A DNA stretch of 60,886 bases from an uncultured Methanobrevibacter sp. (GCA_902774685.1 CACYJH010000020.1:1-60886), one strand, 5' to 3'; counted from the first letter of the stretch, positions 44,258 to 54,087 are shown. A program made the numbers and translations. The notes: generated from the sequence alone by a model not told the origin.

Positions 44258-45115
44258 ACTTCCTAATATTTTTTAATTTTTCTCTATTTTTTCTTTATTT
44301 TTTTTACTATTTTTTAATTTATTTTTAATTTATTTCTAACTAATTTTTAACTAAACTTTTTCATTTTTTTTCTATTGTTTCCATTGATTTTTCATCATTT
44401 TTAAAACTTAATTAGGTTATTTTTACAATGCTTATTTGTCTATGTTTTATGGGGTTTATTTCTCATTTAACACCCAATCTGTTCTTTATTTTCTAATTAA
44501 ATCTTTATTTTCTTTTAAAAAAATCCCTTTTAAATTATATATTATTTATATAAATAATATTAAAGTGTACTTTTTTATTTTTTAATTTAAAAAGCTTTAT
44601 ATGTTGCTTTTTTAATTAAATTCTTTTAATTTAGTTTATATTTCATTTATTAATCTATTATTAAGTTATATTTCATTAAAATAACTAAATATAGTTCTTT
44701 ATTTATCTTATAAAGCATTATTTGATTGTTTTTGATTTAATTTAAAAAAATCTCTTTATTTCTTAATTAACTTTATATTTTTGAGTATTTTAATCAAAAC
44801 AAATATGGTTATATTATTTTTAAAAATTAAAGTCTAATTCATGATTTATTTCTATTTTAAACTATTTAAAATGCTTGTTTTTTATTTTTTTAAAGAGAAA
44901 CATTTATATTATATTAAATATTAAAATTTTATATAACATTAAAAAAGAATTATTCGGTTTAGAAATTAAGTTCTATAATTCTTTAATTCTTAAAAAATAT
45001 ATTATTGGGATTTTTTTTAAAATTATTTTAAAATTTTTTCTTAAAAAAAAATATTTGTGACTTTTTATTTTTTTATTTTTTTATGGAATCTTTTTTAATG
45101 TATTGAGGTGAAAAC
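44258..45115. other. 858-base AT-rich gap
   Basis: No convincing gene; an open frame at 44875-45060 is of very low complexity. It contains a perfect 22-bp palindrome (44539-44560) centred on a TATA box, several other AT-rich inverted repeats, and the GAGGTGA ribosome binding site (45105-45111) of the next gene. Confidence 0.5.
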
Positions 45116-48049
45116 ATTTCGAATAAAAAAACAACATTGCTTTTGTTGATTTTTTCATTATTCATTGTAGCAATGGCTACAGTATCAGCAAGCGATGTGA
45201 GTGACTTAAATGATAATCAGAATTATCTTTCAATTGATGAGAACTTAGAAAATGAGGATTTAGGTATTCAGAGTGGAAGCTTGGAAACAGTGAACTCAGA
45301 TCCTGAATCTGGTGATTCAACAGACCTTTCAGATTCTAATGTTGATGCATCCTCCAGTTCTCAAACAGAATCATCTGATTCTCAATCTCAAGTTTCATCT
45401 GATGAGGGGGATTCAAGTGAAACTACCAAAAATGCCACCACTATTGTTCCTTCCAGTTCAAAAGTGGTTAACGGTAAGGATTATTCAGTCACTTTAAAAG
45501 ATCAAGATGGAAAAGTTTTGTCTGGCAAAAAATTAATTTTTACATTTGACGGCAAAACATATACTAAAACAACTGATTCTAAAGGAATTGCTAGTTTGAC
45601 TCTTAGTGCAAAGGCAGGCAATTACCCTATCAGTGTCACTTTCGAAGGGGATGATTTATATGAGGGTTCCTCTTCTTCAAATACAGTAACTGTAAGCAAG
45701 ACTCCTACAAGCATTGCTAAATATACAAGCTCTGCAATCAAAGGAAAGACTTTCTCAGTTATCTTAAAGGACCAGGATGGAAAAGCATTAGCATCCCAGG
45801 CTGTAAAAATCACATTTAATGGTAAAACATATTCTAGAACTACAAACGCTAAAGGTCTTGCCAATATTACAATTACAGGAGTAATTGGAAACTATTATAC
45901 AATGAGTTTCAAATATGCAGGCAGTGACTATTATGCTGCAAGTTCTGGATCTGAACGTCTTAGAGTTAAGATGCCTACCAGTTTTCTTGTATCTGAAACA
46001 AGTGTAGTGAAAGGTAGCTCATATGCTGTTACTTTAAGAAACACAAACAAAAAGGCATTGTCCAATAAGGCTGTAACTTTCATCATTGATGGAAAATCCT
46101 ATTCCAGAACCACCAATAAGAAAGGTGTTGCAAGCATTAAGCTTAATTTGGCTATGGGCAAAACCCATAACATAACTTCCAAATATGCTGGAAGCTCATA
46201 TTATGGTGCAAGCTCTAAAACAGTTGCAGTTTTCGTTAAGACTCCAACTAAATTAACTAACTCTGGAGCTTCTGTTGCTAGCGGCAAATCATATATCGTT
46301 ACCTTAACCGACAGCAATGGCAAAGCCTTATCCAGCAGATCTGTTAAACTTGTCTACAGAGGCAAAACATATAAGAAGACAACTAATGCTAAAGGGCAAG
46401 TTGGTTTGAAGATAAGTGCAGGTTTAGGCAATAGGTATAAAATGACCTATAAGTATGCAGGATGCAAAACCTATGGTCCTAGCTCAGGTTCTGTAACCAT
46501 CAGAGTTAAAATGGGCACTGCATTGAAAGGTCCATCTTCAACAACCATCCTCAAAGGAAGCCAATATAAAGTAACCTTAAAGGATGCTAATGGAAGAGTA
46601 CTGTCCAAGCAACCGGTGACATTTAAGCTTAATGGAACTACTTATAGCAGAACTACCAATGCAAAAGGAGTTGCTATCTTAACTGTCAACAAGGCTGCTG
46701 GAAAAACCTATAAGTTTTCCTACACTTATGCAGGAACAAGTTATTATAACAAGACCACTTCCGGAAACATTAACTTGGCTGTAAAGATTTCAAGTACCAT
46801 TAAGAATTCAGGTACTTCAATGTTAAACGGTACCCTTTATAATGTTACCTTGAAGGATGCTGACGCTAAAGTGTTAAGCAATAAGTCCATTACCTTTACT
46901 TTAGATGGTAAGACCTATAAGAACAATACAAATGCTAAAGGTGTTGCAAGTTTGCTTATTTCTGAAAGTGCACCAAAAACAACAAAATTAACCTATAAGT
47001 TTGCTGGTGATTCAGCTTATACTGCATCTTCAGGATCAGTAAGCATTAATGTCATTTCAGATAAGGTCTTTACTTTTGACCACATCATGACTGGAGCTAA
47101 GAACTTAAGGTCACATGTTGAGAAGAATGGTCTACTTCCAAGTGCGGTGACTGTCAATACAATAAGACTTGACATACCTACTTACTCCTATTTGTTGTCT
47201 AAAGCTATACAAGAAGTTAATAGTGGTAAGAAAGGAAATATTGCAATCATAGACATTGATTCAAATTATACCAACAATGGAAGCACCAAAATAAAAGCTG
47301 ATTTAAACAAAGATGGATACCTTGCATTAATCAATACTTTAATCAATAAATCTGCAACTAATGGAAAGATTCCAAGTTATATTACTACACCAATAGGTAA
47401 TGTATCTCCTAATCTGTACATATTTGGACTTTCAAAAGTTTTAGATTTCTATCGTCTCAACAATAGGTTGCCTAATTATGTGACATTGAATGCTAAGGAT
47501 GTAGACGGTTCAGCAAGTCCTGACGTTGATAAGAAAGGTAATGCTTCACAGTATAAAAAAGGTTTGAATGAAGTTCAATCCCTTAGTGCTGCTGAACTTG
47601 CCAAATACTTGACAGCTTCTGGAAATGATGCTCTCAATGCTGACATCAAAGCATTGGCTAAACAGTTAACCCAAGGAAAAACCACTACTTGGGCTAAAGC
47701 TCAAGCTATATTCAACTATGTAAGGGATAACATTGATTATGAGTATTATGCAAATACCAAATATAAGGCTACAGGTACCTTAAGCAAGAAAAGAGGTAAC
47801 TGTTGTGACCATGCGAATTTGGTTGTTGCTCTTTGTAGAGCTGCAGATATTCCTGCAAGATTCTCACATGCTAAGAACTGTAGGTTCAGAAGTGGTTTAG
47901 TAACTGGACACGTATGGGCACAAATCTATGTTGATGGTGTTTGGTATACTGCTGATGCAACAAGTAAGAGCAATCAATTAGGTAATATCCAAAATTGGAA
48001 CACTAATTCATTCACTAACTTGAATCAGTATGTCCACTTGGCATTCTAG
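45116..48049 (+). CDS. Secreted protein with Ig-like repeats, pseudomurein-binding repeats and transglutaminase-like domain
   Basis: 977 aa if started at ATT 45116; the first canonical start is TTG 45137. ATT is favoured because GAGGTGA (45105-45111) is correctly spaced and because it adds SNKK before the signal helix. Then a Ser/Thr/Asp-rich linker (residues 25-100), six Ig-like beta repeats of about 90 aa (VTLKDQDGK type), two pseudomurein-binding repeats (residues about 645-790), and a transglutaminase-like domain with GNCCDHA, GHVWAQI and YTADATS providing Cys, His and Asp. It probably binds and remodels or crosslinks cell-wall peptide; the domain pairing recalls pseudomurein endoisopeptidases. 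Surface location inferred. Confidence 0.8.
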   Translation: MSNKKTTLLLLIFSLFIVAMATVSASDVSDLNDNQNYLSIDENLENEDLGIQSGSLETVNSDPESGDSTDLSDSNVDASSSSQTESSDSQSQVSSDEGDSSETTKNATTIVPSSSKVVNGKDYSVTLKDQDGKVLSGKKLIFTFDGKTYTKTTDSKGIASLTLSAKAGNYPISVTFEGDDLYEGSSSSNTVTVSKTPTSIAKYTSSAIKGKTFSVILKDQDGKALASQAVKITFNGKTYSRTTNAKGLANITITGVIGNYYTMSFKYAGSDYYAASSGSERLRVKMPTSFLVSETSVVKGSSYAVTLRNTNKKALSNKAVTFIIDGKSYSRTTNKKGVASIKLNLAMGKTHNITSKYAGSSYYGASSKTVAVFVKTPTKLTNSGASVASGKSYIVTLTDSNGKALSSRSVKLVYRGKTYKKTTNAKGQVGLKISAGLGNRYKMTYKYAGCKTYGPSSGSVTIRVKMGTALKGPSSTTILKGSQYKVTLKDANGRVLSKQPVTFKLNGTTYSRTTNAKGVAILTVNKAAGKTYKFSYTYAGTSYYNKTTSGNINLAVKISSTIKNSGTSMLNGTLYNVTLKDADAKVLSNKSITFTLDGKTYKNNTNAKGVASLLISESAPKTTKLTYKFAGDSAYTASSGSVSINVISDKVFTFDHIMTGAKNLRSHVEKNGLLPSAVTVNTIRLDIPTYSYLLSKAIQEVNSGKKGNIAIIDIDSNYTNNGSTKIKADLNKDGYLALINTLINKSATNGKIPSYITTPIGNVSPNLYIFGLSKVLDFYRLNNRLPNYVTLNAKDVDGSASPDVDKKGNASQYKKGLNEVQSLSAAELAKYLTASGNDALNADIKALAKQLTQGKTTTWAKAQAIFNYVRDNIDYEYYANTKYKATGTLSKKRGNCCDHANLVVALCRAADIPARFSHAKNCRFRSGLVTGHVWAQIYVDGVWYTADATSKSNQLGNIQNWNTNSFTNLNQYVHLAF

Positions 48050-48466
48050 ATACGATCAAATTAAATAAATTAAAATATTTTTTTATTTTAATTTTTTATT
48101 TTTTATTTTTTCTATTTTTTAAATTATTTTAATTATTTTACTATTTTTTCTAATTTTTTCAATAATTTAAATTATTTTACTATTTTCATGTTGTTTTTAA
48201 TTTTCTATTTTTGCATAAATTTTTTTATTAATTTATTTTAATTATAGCCATGATTATTTTTATACTTTTGATAATTTTCATTAATTTATTTAATCAAATA
48301 TTTAATTATTTTAATATTATTCTATTCTTTCAATTTATTGAATTTTTAGATGTATATCATTTATTTAATAAACAGTAATTTATAAGAAAATCTTAAAAAA
48401 CAAAATATTAAATAACTTAACTACTAATATATTATACTGTTTAAAGAAATTATTTTGAGGAATAAA
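48050..48466. other. AT-rich gap before mrp
   Basis: No gene. T-rich termination-like sequence in the first third, then AT-rich sequence with a TATA-like AATATATTATA near 48426-48436 and the GAGG ribosome binding site at 48457-48460. Confidence 0.5.
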
Positions 48467-49333
48467 ATGGCAAATGGACATGGACATCATGGAGCTGCAA
48501 ATTTAACTCCTGAACAGCAAAAGCAAATGATTGAACAGGAATTAAGGCTCTTTGAACATATGAAAAATATTAAATATAAAATCGCTGTTATGAGTGGAAA
48601 GGGAGGAGTAGGTAAATCTACCGTAGCTGCTAACTTAGCAGAAGCTTTCCAGAAAAAAGGATTATTGACAGGAATTCTTGATGCGGATATTCATGGACCT
48701 AATATTCCTAAGATGTTAGGAGTTGAAGGCAAGGATGTCATGATCGAACATGGTGAAATGATTCCTGTAATGAGCAACAATGGAATCAAGGTCATGTCAA
48801 TGGGGTTCTTGATTGACTCACAGGACACTCCTATCATTTGGAGAGGACCTCAAAAATCAGGATCCATCAAGCAGTTCATGGCAGATACCGCTTGGGGAGA
48901 CCTTGATGTATTGATTATTGATAACCCTCCTGGAACTGGAGATGAACCATTGACTGTACTTCAGGCATTGCCTAATGTTGATGCAGTTATTATGGTCACT
49001 ACACCAAACAGCTTATCACAGGAAGACGTCTTGAAATGTGTTGGTATGGTAAAGATGTTGAATATTGAGGATATTGGACTTATTGAGAATATGTCATATT
49101 ATGTCTGCCCTCATTGTGGTGAGAAGACCAACATATTTGGTGAAAGTCAAGGAGAAAACTTTGCAAATGATATGGGAGTTGTCTATTTAGGAAATCTTCC
49201 TTTGAATGAGCAAGTTCCTGAATCTGCCAATAAGGACAGCACTATGGTAAATGCTTATGCAGATTCTGAAATCACTCAAAAGTTTTCTGAAATAGTTGAT
49301 AACATTAAATTGGCATTTCTTGATGATGATTAA
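48467..49333 (+). CDS. Mrp/NBP35-type iron-sulphur cluster carrier ATPase
   Basis: 288 aa from ATG 48467 (GAGG at 48457-48460; the upstream TTG at 48455 is rejected). His-rich N-terminus (HGHHGA), deviant Walker A SGKGGVGKST, then DADIHGPNIPKMLG, and DNPPGTGDEPL. The Cys pair CPHC near residue 221 binds a bridging 4Fe-4S cluster in this family. It inserts clusters into iron-sulphur proteins, which methanogens need in large amount. Monocistronic. Confidence 0.9.
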   Translation: MANGHGHHGAANLTPEQQKQMIEQELRLFEHMKNIKYKIAVMSGKGGVGKSTVAANLAEAFQKKGLLTGILDADIHGPNIPKMLGVEGKDVMIEHGEMIPVMSNNGIKVMSMGFLIDSQDTPIIWRGPQKSGSIKQFMADTAWGDLDVLIIDNPPGTGDEPLTVLQALPNVDAVIMVTTPNSLSQEDVLKCVGMVKMLNIEDIGLIENMSYYVCPHCGEKTNIFGESQGENFANDMGVVYLGNLPLNEQVPESANKDSTMVNAYADSEITQKFSEIVDNIKLAFLDDD

Positions 49334-49665
49334 GTAAATGCTTTTTCTTTTTTTATTTTATTCTAATTTTTATTTTTTTATTATTTTTTTTAATTTTTTT
49401 AACTTATTTTTTTATTATTCTAATTTTTATTTTTTTATTATTTTTTTTAATTTTTTTAACTTATTTTAAACGTTTATTTATTGAAATAATTATTTTTCAA
49501 TACAATTAAGATACTTTTATATAGTTTGGAAAACATATATTATTATATAAAATAGTATGATTTTCTTGCTTGAATTTATACTGATTTTATACACAATAAT
49601 CTAATTTTAAAGACTATTGATAATTGTTTTTCTTTATCGGTCTTAAAGTTTTTGAGGTAATTTTT
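49334..49665. other. Gap with tandem T-rich repeat
   Basis: A 53-base T-rich unit is repeated exactly at 49358-49410 and 49415-49467 (period 57). A TATA-like CTTTTATATAG near 49513-49523 and GAGGT at 49654-49658 serve the next gene. Confidence 0.6.
49358..49467 (+). repeat. Tandem 53-bp T-rich duplication
   Basis: Two identical 53-base copies 57 bases apart after the mrp stop codon. It looks like a duplicated terminator region; no coding content. Confidence 0.7.
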
Positions 49666-50193
49666 ATGACTATATTAGATGGTATTTTAGAGGACAACAA
49701 GAAATTTGTAGAAAATTTTGAAGGCGAAGAAATGTCTCACCATGCACAAAAGAAGTTAGCTATTCTAACTTGCATGGATTGCAGATTGATCGACTTCTTT
49801 GAACCTGCTTTAGGACTTGAAAGAGGAGATGCAAAAATAGTTAGGAATGCAGGAAACTCCATTGTAGGAGAAGATGCAATTAGATCTATTGGTGCAGCAT
49901 TATACAACCTTGGAGCAGAAGAAGTCTTGGTTGTTGGTCACACCGAATGTGGTATGGCTGGTGCTGATGCAGATGCATTAAAGGAAAAGATGCTTGCAAG
50001 AGGCATTAAAGAAGAAGACATTGCCAAATATGATTTGGCAGAATGGATTGGTGGATTTAACGATGAAGAGGAAAATGTTCTCAATGTAGTCGACAAGATC
50101 AAAAACCACCCATTGATTCCTGATGTTCCAGTGCATGGCCTTATCATTGACATTGTAACTGGAGAATTGAAAGTCTTGAAAGAAGACTATTAG
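49666..50193 (+). CDS. cab: Beta-class carbonic anhydrase
   Basis: 175 aa from ATG 49666 with GAGGT at 49654-49658. Zinc ligands are visible in LTCMDCRL and in GHTECGM, the Cys-His-Cys set, with the Asp/Arg dyad in CMDCR. Length and sequence fit the Cab type of Methanothermobacter. It hydrates CO2 to bicarbonate reversibly in the cytosol, probably supplying CO2 or bicarbonate to biosynthetic carboxylation or to methanogenesis. Confidence 0.9.
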   Translation: MTILDGILEDNKKFVENFEGEEMSHHAQKKLAILTCMDCRLIDFFEPALGLERGDAKIVRNAGNSIVGEDAIRSIGAALYNLGAEEVLVVGHTECGMAGADADALKEKMLARGIKEEDIAKYDLAEWIGGFNDEEENVLNVVDKIKNHPLIPDVPVHGLIIDIVTGELKVLKEDY

Positions 50194-50735
50194 TTCACTT
50201 TATTCGATACATTTATATACTACGGATGCATAATATATGTGCTGAAGTATAATTGAAGATATAGATTATAAATTTTTTAGAAAAATCCTGATAATGATTT
50301 TTTCTAAAATCTTTTTATTTTTATTGAAAACACCAAAAATTAATCTGTTTCACCAAAAAGGATTGATTTATCATATATCACTAAAAATAAGCATTTTTGC
50401 AATTGTTAATTTTTATTATTGTAATTGTAGTAACTTTATCATAAGTAAGGGGACACTTAGTCCCAACATCATCATATACCACGACTTGGATTCGTGCTAA
50501 GTTATACCAGAAGCTTAGCTTTCAATTAATGCCAATTAATTGAATTGTAGTAATTTATTAAAATTTCATTTGTTGAAGAACATTTCTTTTTTTTCGTTCT
50601 TATGTTAATTTAATAGTATAATTTAATTACTATTTAACCGTCAACTTTGTTATCCCACTTTACAAATAAAACCATACTTCCCAATTTATTCAAAAGTCTT
50701 GATAATGAAGTAGTAATCTGAATTAATATATTTAA
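50194..50735 (+). other. 542-base leader region with promoter and structured RNA candidate
   Basis: No convincing protein gene. A TATA-like ATTTATATACTA lies at about 50209-50220, a candidate ncRNA at 50449-50519, repeated CAATTAAT elements just after it (50523-50550), and a TATA-like AATATATTTAAA immediately before the TFB start, so the TFB mRNA may be leaderless. Confidence 0.5.
50449..50519 (+). ncRNA. Candidate structured RNA with three stem-loops
   Basis: Three consecutive helices: GGGAC/GTCCC (50450-50454 with 50460-50464), CACGA/TCGTG (50480-50484 with 50492-50496) and GCTAAG/CTTAGC (50496-50501 with 50514-50519). The segment is clearly richer in G and C than its surroundings, which in this AT-rich genome suggests a functional RNA or regulatory leader of the TFB gene. 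No known RNA family is recognised. Confidence 0.4.
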
Positions 50736-51758
50736 ATGATAACTATGAATGAGACAAACACAATGAACAAAAACAGCGTATTAGACAGTAAAACTAATTT
50801 TAAAAATGGATTGGATGGAGATTATTCTTCCCTCTTGAATCGCAGATCAAGACGTAGAAGAGGAATCAAACCTGCAGTTGAAGTAGCTGATGCAGATGTA
50901 TGCCCTGCTTGTGGATCCACTAAAATTTCAATCGACTACGCCCGCAGCGAAAAATCCTGTGGAGTTTGTGGTGTGGTAATTGAAGAAAATATCGTAGATT
51001 CCACAATAAGAGGTACCGCTAGAGATAAAGACGGCAATTCCTACGGTCAAAATGGTGCACCTAAAGATATTACCCTTCACGATGGCGGAATATCTACCGA
51101 TTTTGACCCAAATAAAGGAAACGTTAAAAATAGGGCTCAATGGCACCGCCTAAAAAAATGGAATGGAAGAATGCGTATAAGCAATCCTCGTGAAAGGAAC
51201 TTGTCCAGAGCATTAGGTCAATTGGCATTGTTAGTTTCTAATTTATCTCTTTCAAGAAGCGTTAGAATTGAAGCTGCAGCTATTTACAGAGAAGCTTTGG
51301 ATATGGATTTAGTCAGAGGCAGAAGCATCGATAAACTTTTAGTTGCTACAGTTTACATCGCATGCAGAAAATGCAAAGTTCCTCGTACCTTAGATGAAAT
51401 GTCTGAAGGAACCGGTTTGGATAAGAAAACCATTGGTAAAAATTACAGATTCCTTAATAGGGAATTAGGTTTAAAATTACCTCTCATATCTCCAAACGAT
51501 TACGTTCCAAGATTTGCAAGCAAATTAGGTTTATCCCCTGAAGCTGAAGTTAAATCATTTGAAATAATTGATTTAGCTGCAGAATCCGGATTGACTTCAG
51601 GAAAAGATCCTGCAAGCATTACCGCTGCAAGCTTGTATTGGGCCTCCATGTTGGTTGGAGAACGCAGGACCCAAACCGAAATCGCAAAAACTCTTGGAGT
51701 AACTGAAGTTACAATAAGAAACAGATTTAAAGAATTAAGCAATTCCTTAAACTTATAA
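50736..51758 (+). CDS. tfb: Transcription initiation factor B (TFB)
   Basis: 340 aa (ATG 50745 is an alternative start). A short variable N-terminal stretch with RSRRRRG, zinc ribbon CPAC to CGVC near residues 57-78, the B-finger region, then two cyclin-fold repeats (residues about 150-240 and 245-335), ending in a helix-turn-helix-like TEIAKTLGVTEVTIRNRF that contacts the BRE. It recruits RNA polymerase to TATA-bound TBP. The structured element upstream could regulate it. Confidence 0.95.
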   Translation: MITMNETNTMNKNSVLDSKTNFKNGLDGDYSSLLNRRSRRRRGIKPAVEVADADVCPACGSTKISIDYARSEKSCGVCGVVIEENIVDSTIRGTARDKDGNSYGQNGAPKDITLHDGGISTDFDPNKGNVKNRAQWHRLKKWNGRMRISNPRERNLSRALGQLALLVSNLSLSRSVRIEAAAIYREALDMDLVRGRSIDKLLVATVYIACRKCKVPRTLDEMSEGTGLDKKTIGKNYRFLNRELGLKLPLISPNDYVPRFASKLGLSPEAEVKSFEIIDLAAESGLTSGKDPASITAASLYWASMLVGERRTQTEIAKTLGVTEVTIRNRFKELSNSLNL

Positions 51759-51859
51759 GTTATTTTGCTTAACCTTTAATTCTTTTTCATTTATTTGATT
51801 TAATTTTAGTTGTGAATGTTTGAATACAGTAAATTTTGTACATGATTAGGAGTAAAAGA

Positions 51860-52483
51860 ATGTCTATAAATCTTAATGAATACCCTGTAAAAGTTGTTGT
51901 ATCTGGTGATAAATCATTGATTCTTAATAAGCAATTTTCTGAAGATATAGAAAATTATAGGTATGATTTTAAAATATTTAATGTATTAGAGAGCATAATG
52001 GAAGTAGGAGTTTTTATAAGGTATCCTTCAATAATAGGTTCTCCAAAACCTATTGAAAGATCATTAGCTGAATTAATCGGTTATTCTACTGGAGATTTGC
52101 CATATATATTTGAACAATATCGTTTTTCTAAAGTTTATTTTACAATAGGTGATGTAGAGTATTCATTAAAAATTATAGGCGTAGGTCCTTTTGCGTTAAA
52201 ATTAGTTATGGATATTTCATTTTCTGAGATAGAAAATGAAAAAGGACCATTAGAAAAATCTCTTAAGGATTTTATATTGAATTTTTATGGAATAGTCAAT
52301 AAATTTGATTCTCATTTCCAAACTGAGTTTCAAAAAAATCTTGAAAAGCATGAAAGAAGGAATCTAAGAAGGGAAAAGATTTTAAATGAAGTTAGAAAAA
52401 AGGAAAGGAAAATTCAGGCTATAGAAGAGGAATTTGGTTTTTACACTCCTATAAATAAAAAAGCAAGATATAAAATTAGATAA
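51860..52483 (+). CDS. Hypothetical protein with coiled-coil tail
   Basis: 207 aa from ATG 51860 (TTAGGAGT at 51847-51853). Mixed alpha/beta body with PKPIERSLAELIG and a long basic coiled coil from about residue 135 (HERRNLRREKILNEVRKKERK). No family recognised. Monocistronic; it faces a convergent transporter gene with 12 bases between the stop codons. Confidence 0.55.
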   Translation: MSINLNEYPVKVVVSGDKSLILNKQFSEDIENYRYDFKIFNVLESIMEVGVFIRYPSIIGSPKPIERSLAELIGYSTGDLPYIFEQYRFSKVYFTIGDVEYSLKIIGVGPFALKLVMDISFSEIENEKGPLEKSLKDFILNFYGIVNKFDSHFQTEFQKNLEKHERRNLRREKILNEVRKKERKIQAIEEEFGFYTPINKKARYKIR

Positions 52484-52495
52484 TTAATGATCCTT

Positions 52496-53401
52496 TTAAT
52501 TTTCTAATTTTTTATTATTTTCATTTGAAGAGCTTCTGCTCAATATTATCAATGCTATAATTGTAATGAACACTCCACAAACCATTAGAACTGTAGGGAT
52601 TTCAGAATAGAATATCATTCCAAATAAAAGGGCAGCTACTGGTTCTCCGGAGGATAGAATAACTGCTGTTCCTGCATCCAAATGATTCAAGGATATTGTA
52701 ATGCATATATAAGGCAATGCGAATGAAACCAATGAATGCAACATCAAAAATAGGATGTTTGGAATTGTATTCAAGTAAACGAAGTTTGTTATTTGAGTGA
52801 AATTGGTAAATGGAATCAGCACTATTGTAATTGTAATCAAAGAGTACAATAATATTGTAAATGTATGCCTGCCCATTTCAATTGATTTTCTTGAAGATAC
52901 TGAATATATTGCCCAGAAGATAGCGGAACCAATTCCCGCTATTATTCCCAATAATGAAATGCTGATTGAATTTTCTTCAAGCAATCCAGTAACCAATGTA
53001 CATCCAACCAATACAAGGATTACTGAAAGTACTTTAATTGTTGTTATCTTTTCACTAAATAGGAAATATTCAAGTATCAATACAAAAACAGGTGCTGTAC
53101 TTAATAATATCGCTGCAAGGGATAATGGGACTGTATTGATTGAACTGTTATAGCATAAATTCAATGCGAGGATGCATAATCCACATAGAATGAATAATGG
53201 AATATCCCTTTTGTCGATTTTGAATAAGCTTTTGTCAGTTAAAAAAATAGCGATTATCATATATATGGTTGCTATTGAGAAACGTAAGAAAAGAAGTGTG
53301 GTTGAATCCACTCCGTTTTCTGTTAATGTTCTGACAAATATGCCTGTGGATCCAAACATTATTCCTGCAATGATTGGTAATATTAAGTATATCTTTTTCA
53401 T
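52496..53401 (-). CDS. EamA/DMT-family transporter
   Basis: 301 aa with ten predicted membrane segments in two EamA repeats. The N-terminal PIIAGIMFGSTGIFVRTL and the second half GIIAGIGSAIFWAIYSVSSRKS are characteristic. It probably exports or imports a metabolite (amino acid or nucleotide-like), substrate unknown. Reverse strand; start ATG preceded on its strand by GTGAAATA. Confidence 0.85.
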   Translation of the reverse strand: MKKIYLILPIIAGIMFGSTGIFVRTLTENGVDSTTLLFLRFSIATIYMIIAIFLTDKSLFKIDKRDIPLFILCGLCILALNLCYNSSINTVPLSLAAILLSTAPVFVLILEYFLFSEKITTIKVLSVILVLVGCTLVTGLLEENSISISLLGIIAGIGSAIFWAIYSVSSRKSIEMGRHTFTILLYSLITITIVLIPFTNFTQITNFVYLNTIPNILFLMLHSLVSFALPYICITISLNHLDAGTAVILSSGEPVAALLFGMIFYSEIPTVLMVCGVFITIIALIILSRSSSNENNKKLEN

Positions 53402-53547
53402 TATTTCACGTATTTTCTCTAATTTATTTTATGCTTTATATGTTTATATCTTATTTTATTAAATTTTATTCCTATATGCAATCCTATTCCTATTTTATTT
53501 GTTTTATTTTTAATTGATTTTTGGATAAAAATGAATACATTTATATA

Positions 53548-53577
53548 TTTTGTATGACAATCTAATAGTATACAAAA
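53548..53577 (+). promoter_or_regulatory. Inverted repeat operator over a TATA box
   Basis: TTTTGTAT (53548-53555) pairs with ATACAAAA (53570-53577) across 14 bases and overlaps the end of a TATA-like TTTATATATTT (53540-53550). Placement beside a promoter suggests a repressor site for the gene starting at 53647. Confidence 0.5.
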
Positions 53578-53646
53578 ATTATTTGTGTATTACATTATAT
53601 CGCTATTAATATTTAGATGGTGAGAACAACTAATTGGGGGAGAAAA

Positions 53647-53940
53647 ATGCCTGAAAATAACGAAGAGAAGAATCAAAAAAGCAATAATTATGAATTTGAC
53701 CACTCCGGATTTAAATCTAAGGACTATGAAGATACTGATGAATTTGATATCTGGGATTTAGAGCAGATCTTTAAAGACAGAGTCAAAATCTTGCAAGATT
53801 TAAACACTGAATTCTGGGATGCTTATGAAGAATCCAAAACAGAAGCTTCCGGAAGAAAAAGTGGTGAAAAAGAAAGATTGCAACCTTTAAGTGTAAGAGT
53901 GAAACCTCATACCAAAAAATTCCTGAAGGAAGCTTTCTGA
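53647..53940 (+). CDS. Hypothetical acidic protein, probably frameshifted at its end
   Basis: 97 aa from ATG 53647 behind GGGGGAG (53636-53642). Charged protein with LEQIFKDRVKILQDLNTEF and a conserved-looking LSVRVKPHTKKF. The frame stops at 53938-53940, but dropping one base near 53928 would continue LKKLSEIETKLQNAKEF as a coiled coil to a TAA at 54044-54046. So the original protein was probably about 130 aa. Function unknown. Confidence 0.5.
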   Translation: MPENNEEKNQKSNNYEFDHSGFKSKDYEDTDEFDIWDLEQIFKDRVKILQDLNTEFWDAYEESKTEASGRKSGEKERLQPLSVRVKPHTKKFLKEAF

Positions 53941-54087
53941 AATTGAAACTAAATTGCAAAATGCAAAAGAGTTTACAGAAAAATTAAATGATATTAAAGA
54001 GGCAAAACAAAAAAGAAATGAAAAAATCAAGATTGACATTGAATAATCGTGATGGGTTTAAATAGAATTTTATTGTAAATTGATAAG

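Noticed and set aside
44875..45060. Forward 61-aa open frame of Ile, Lys, Phe and Leu
   Set aside because: Very low complexity, no ribosome binding site, in an AT-rich spacer.
50294..50500. Forward 68-aa open frame before TFB
   Set aside because: No ribosome binding site, biased composition, and it overlaps the structured RNA candidate.
50449..50519. A tRNA gene
   Set aside because: Three small stems are present, but no T-loop GTTCRA, no cloverleaf acceptor pairing and no CCA-side stem.
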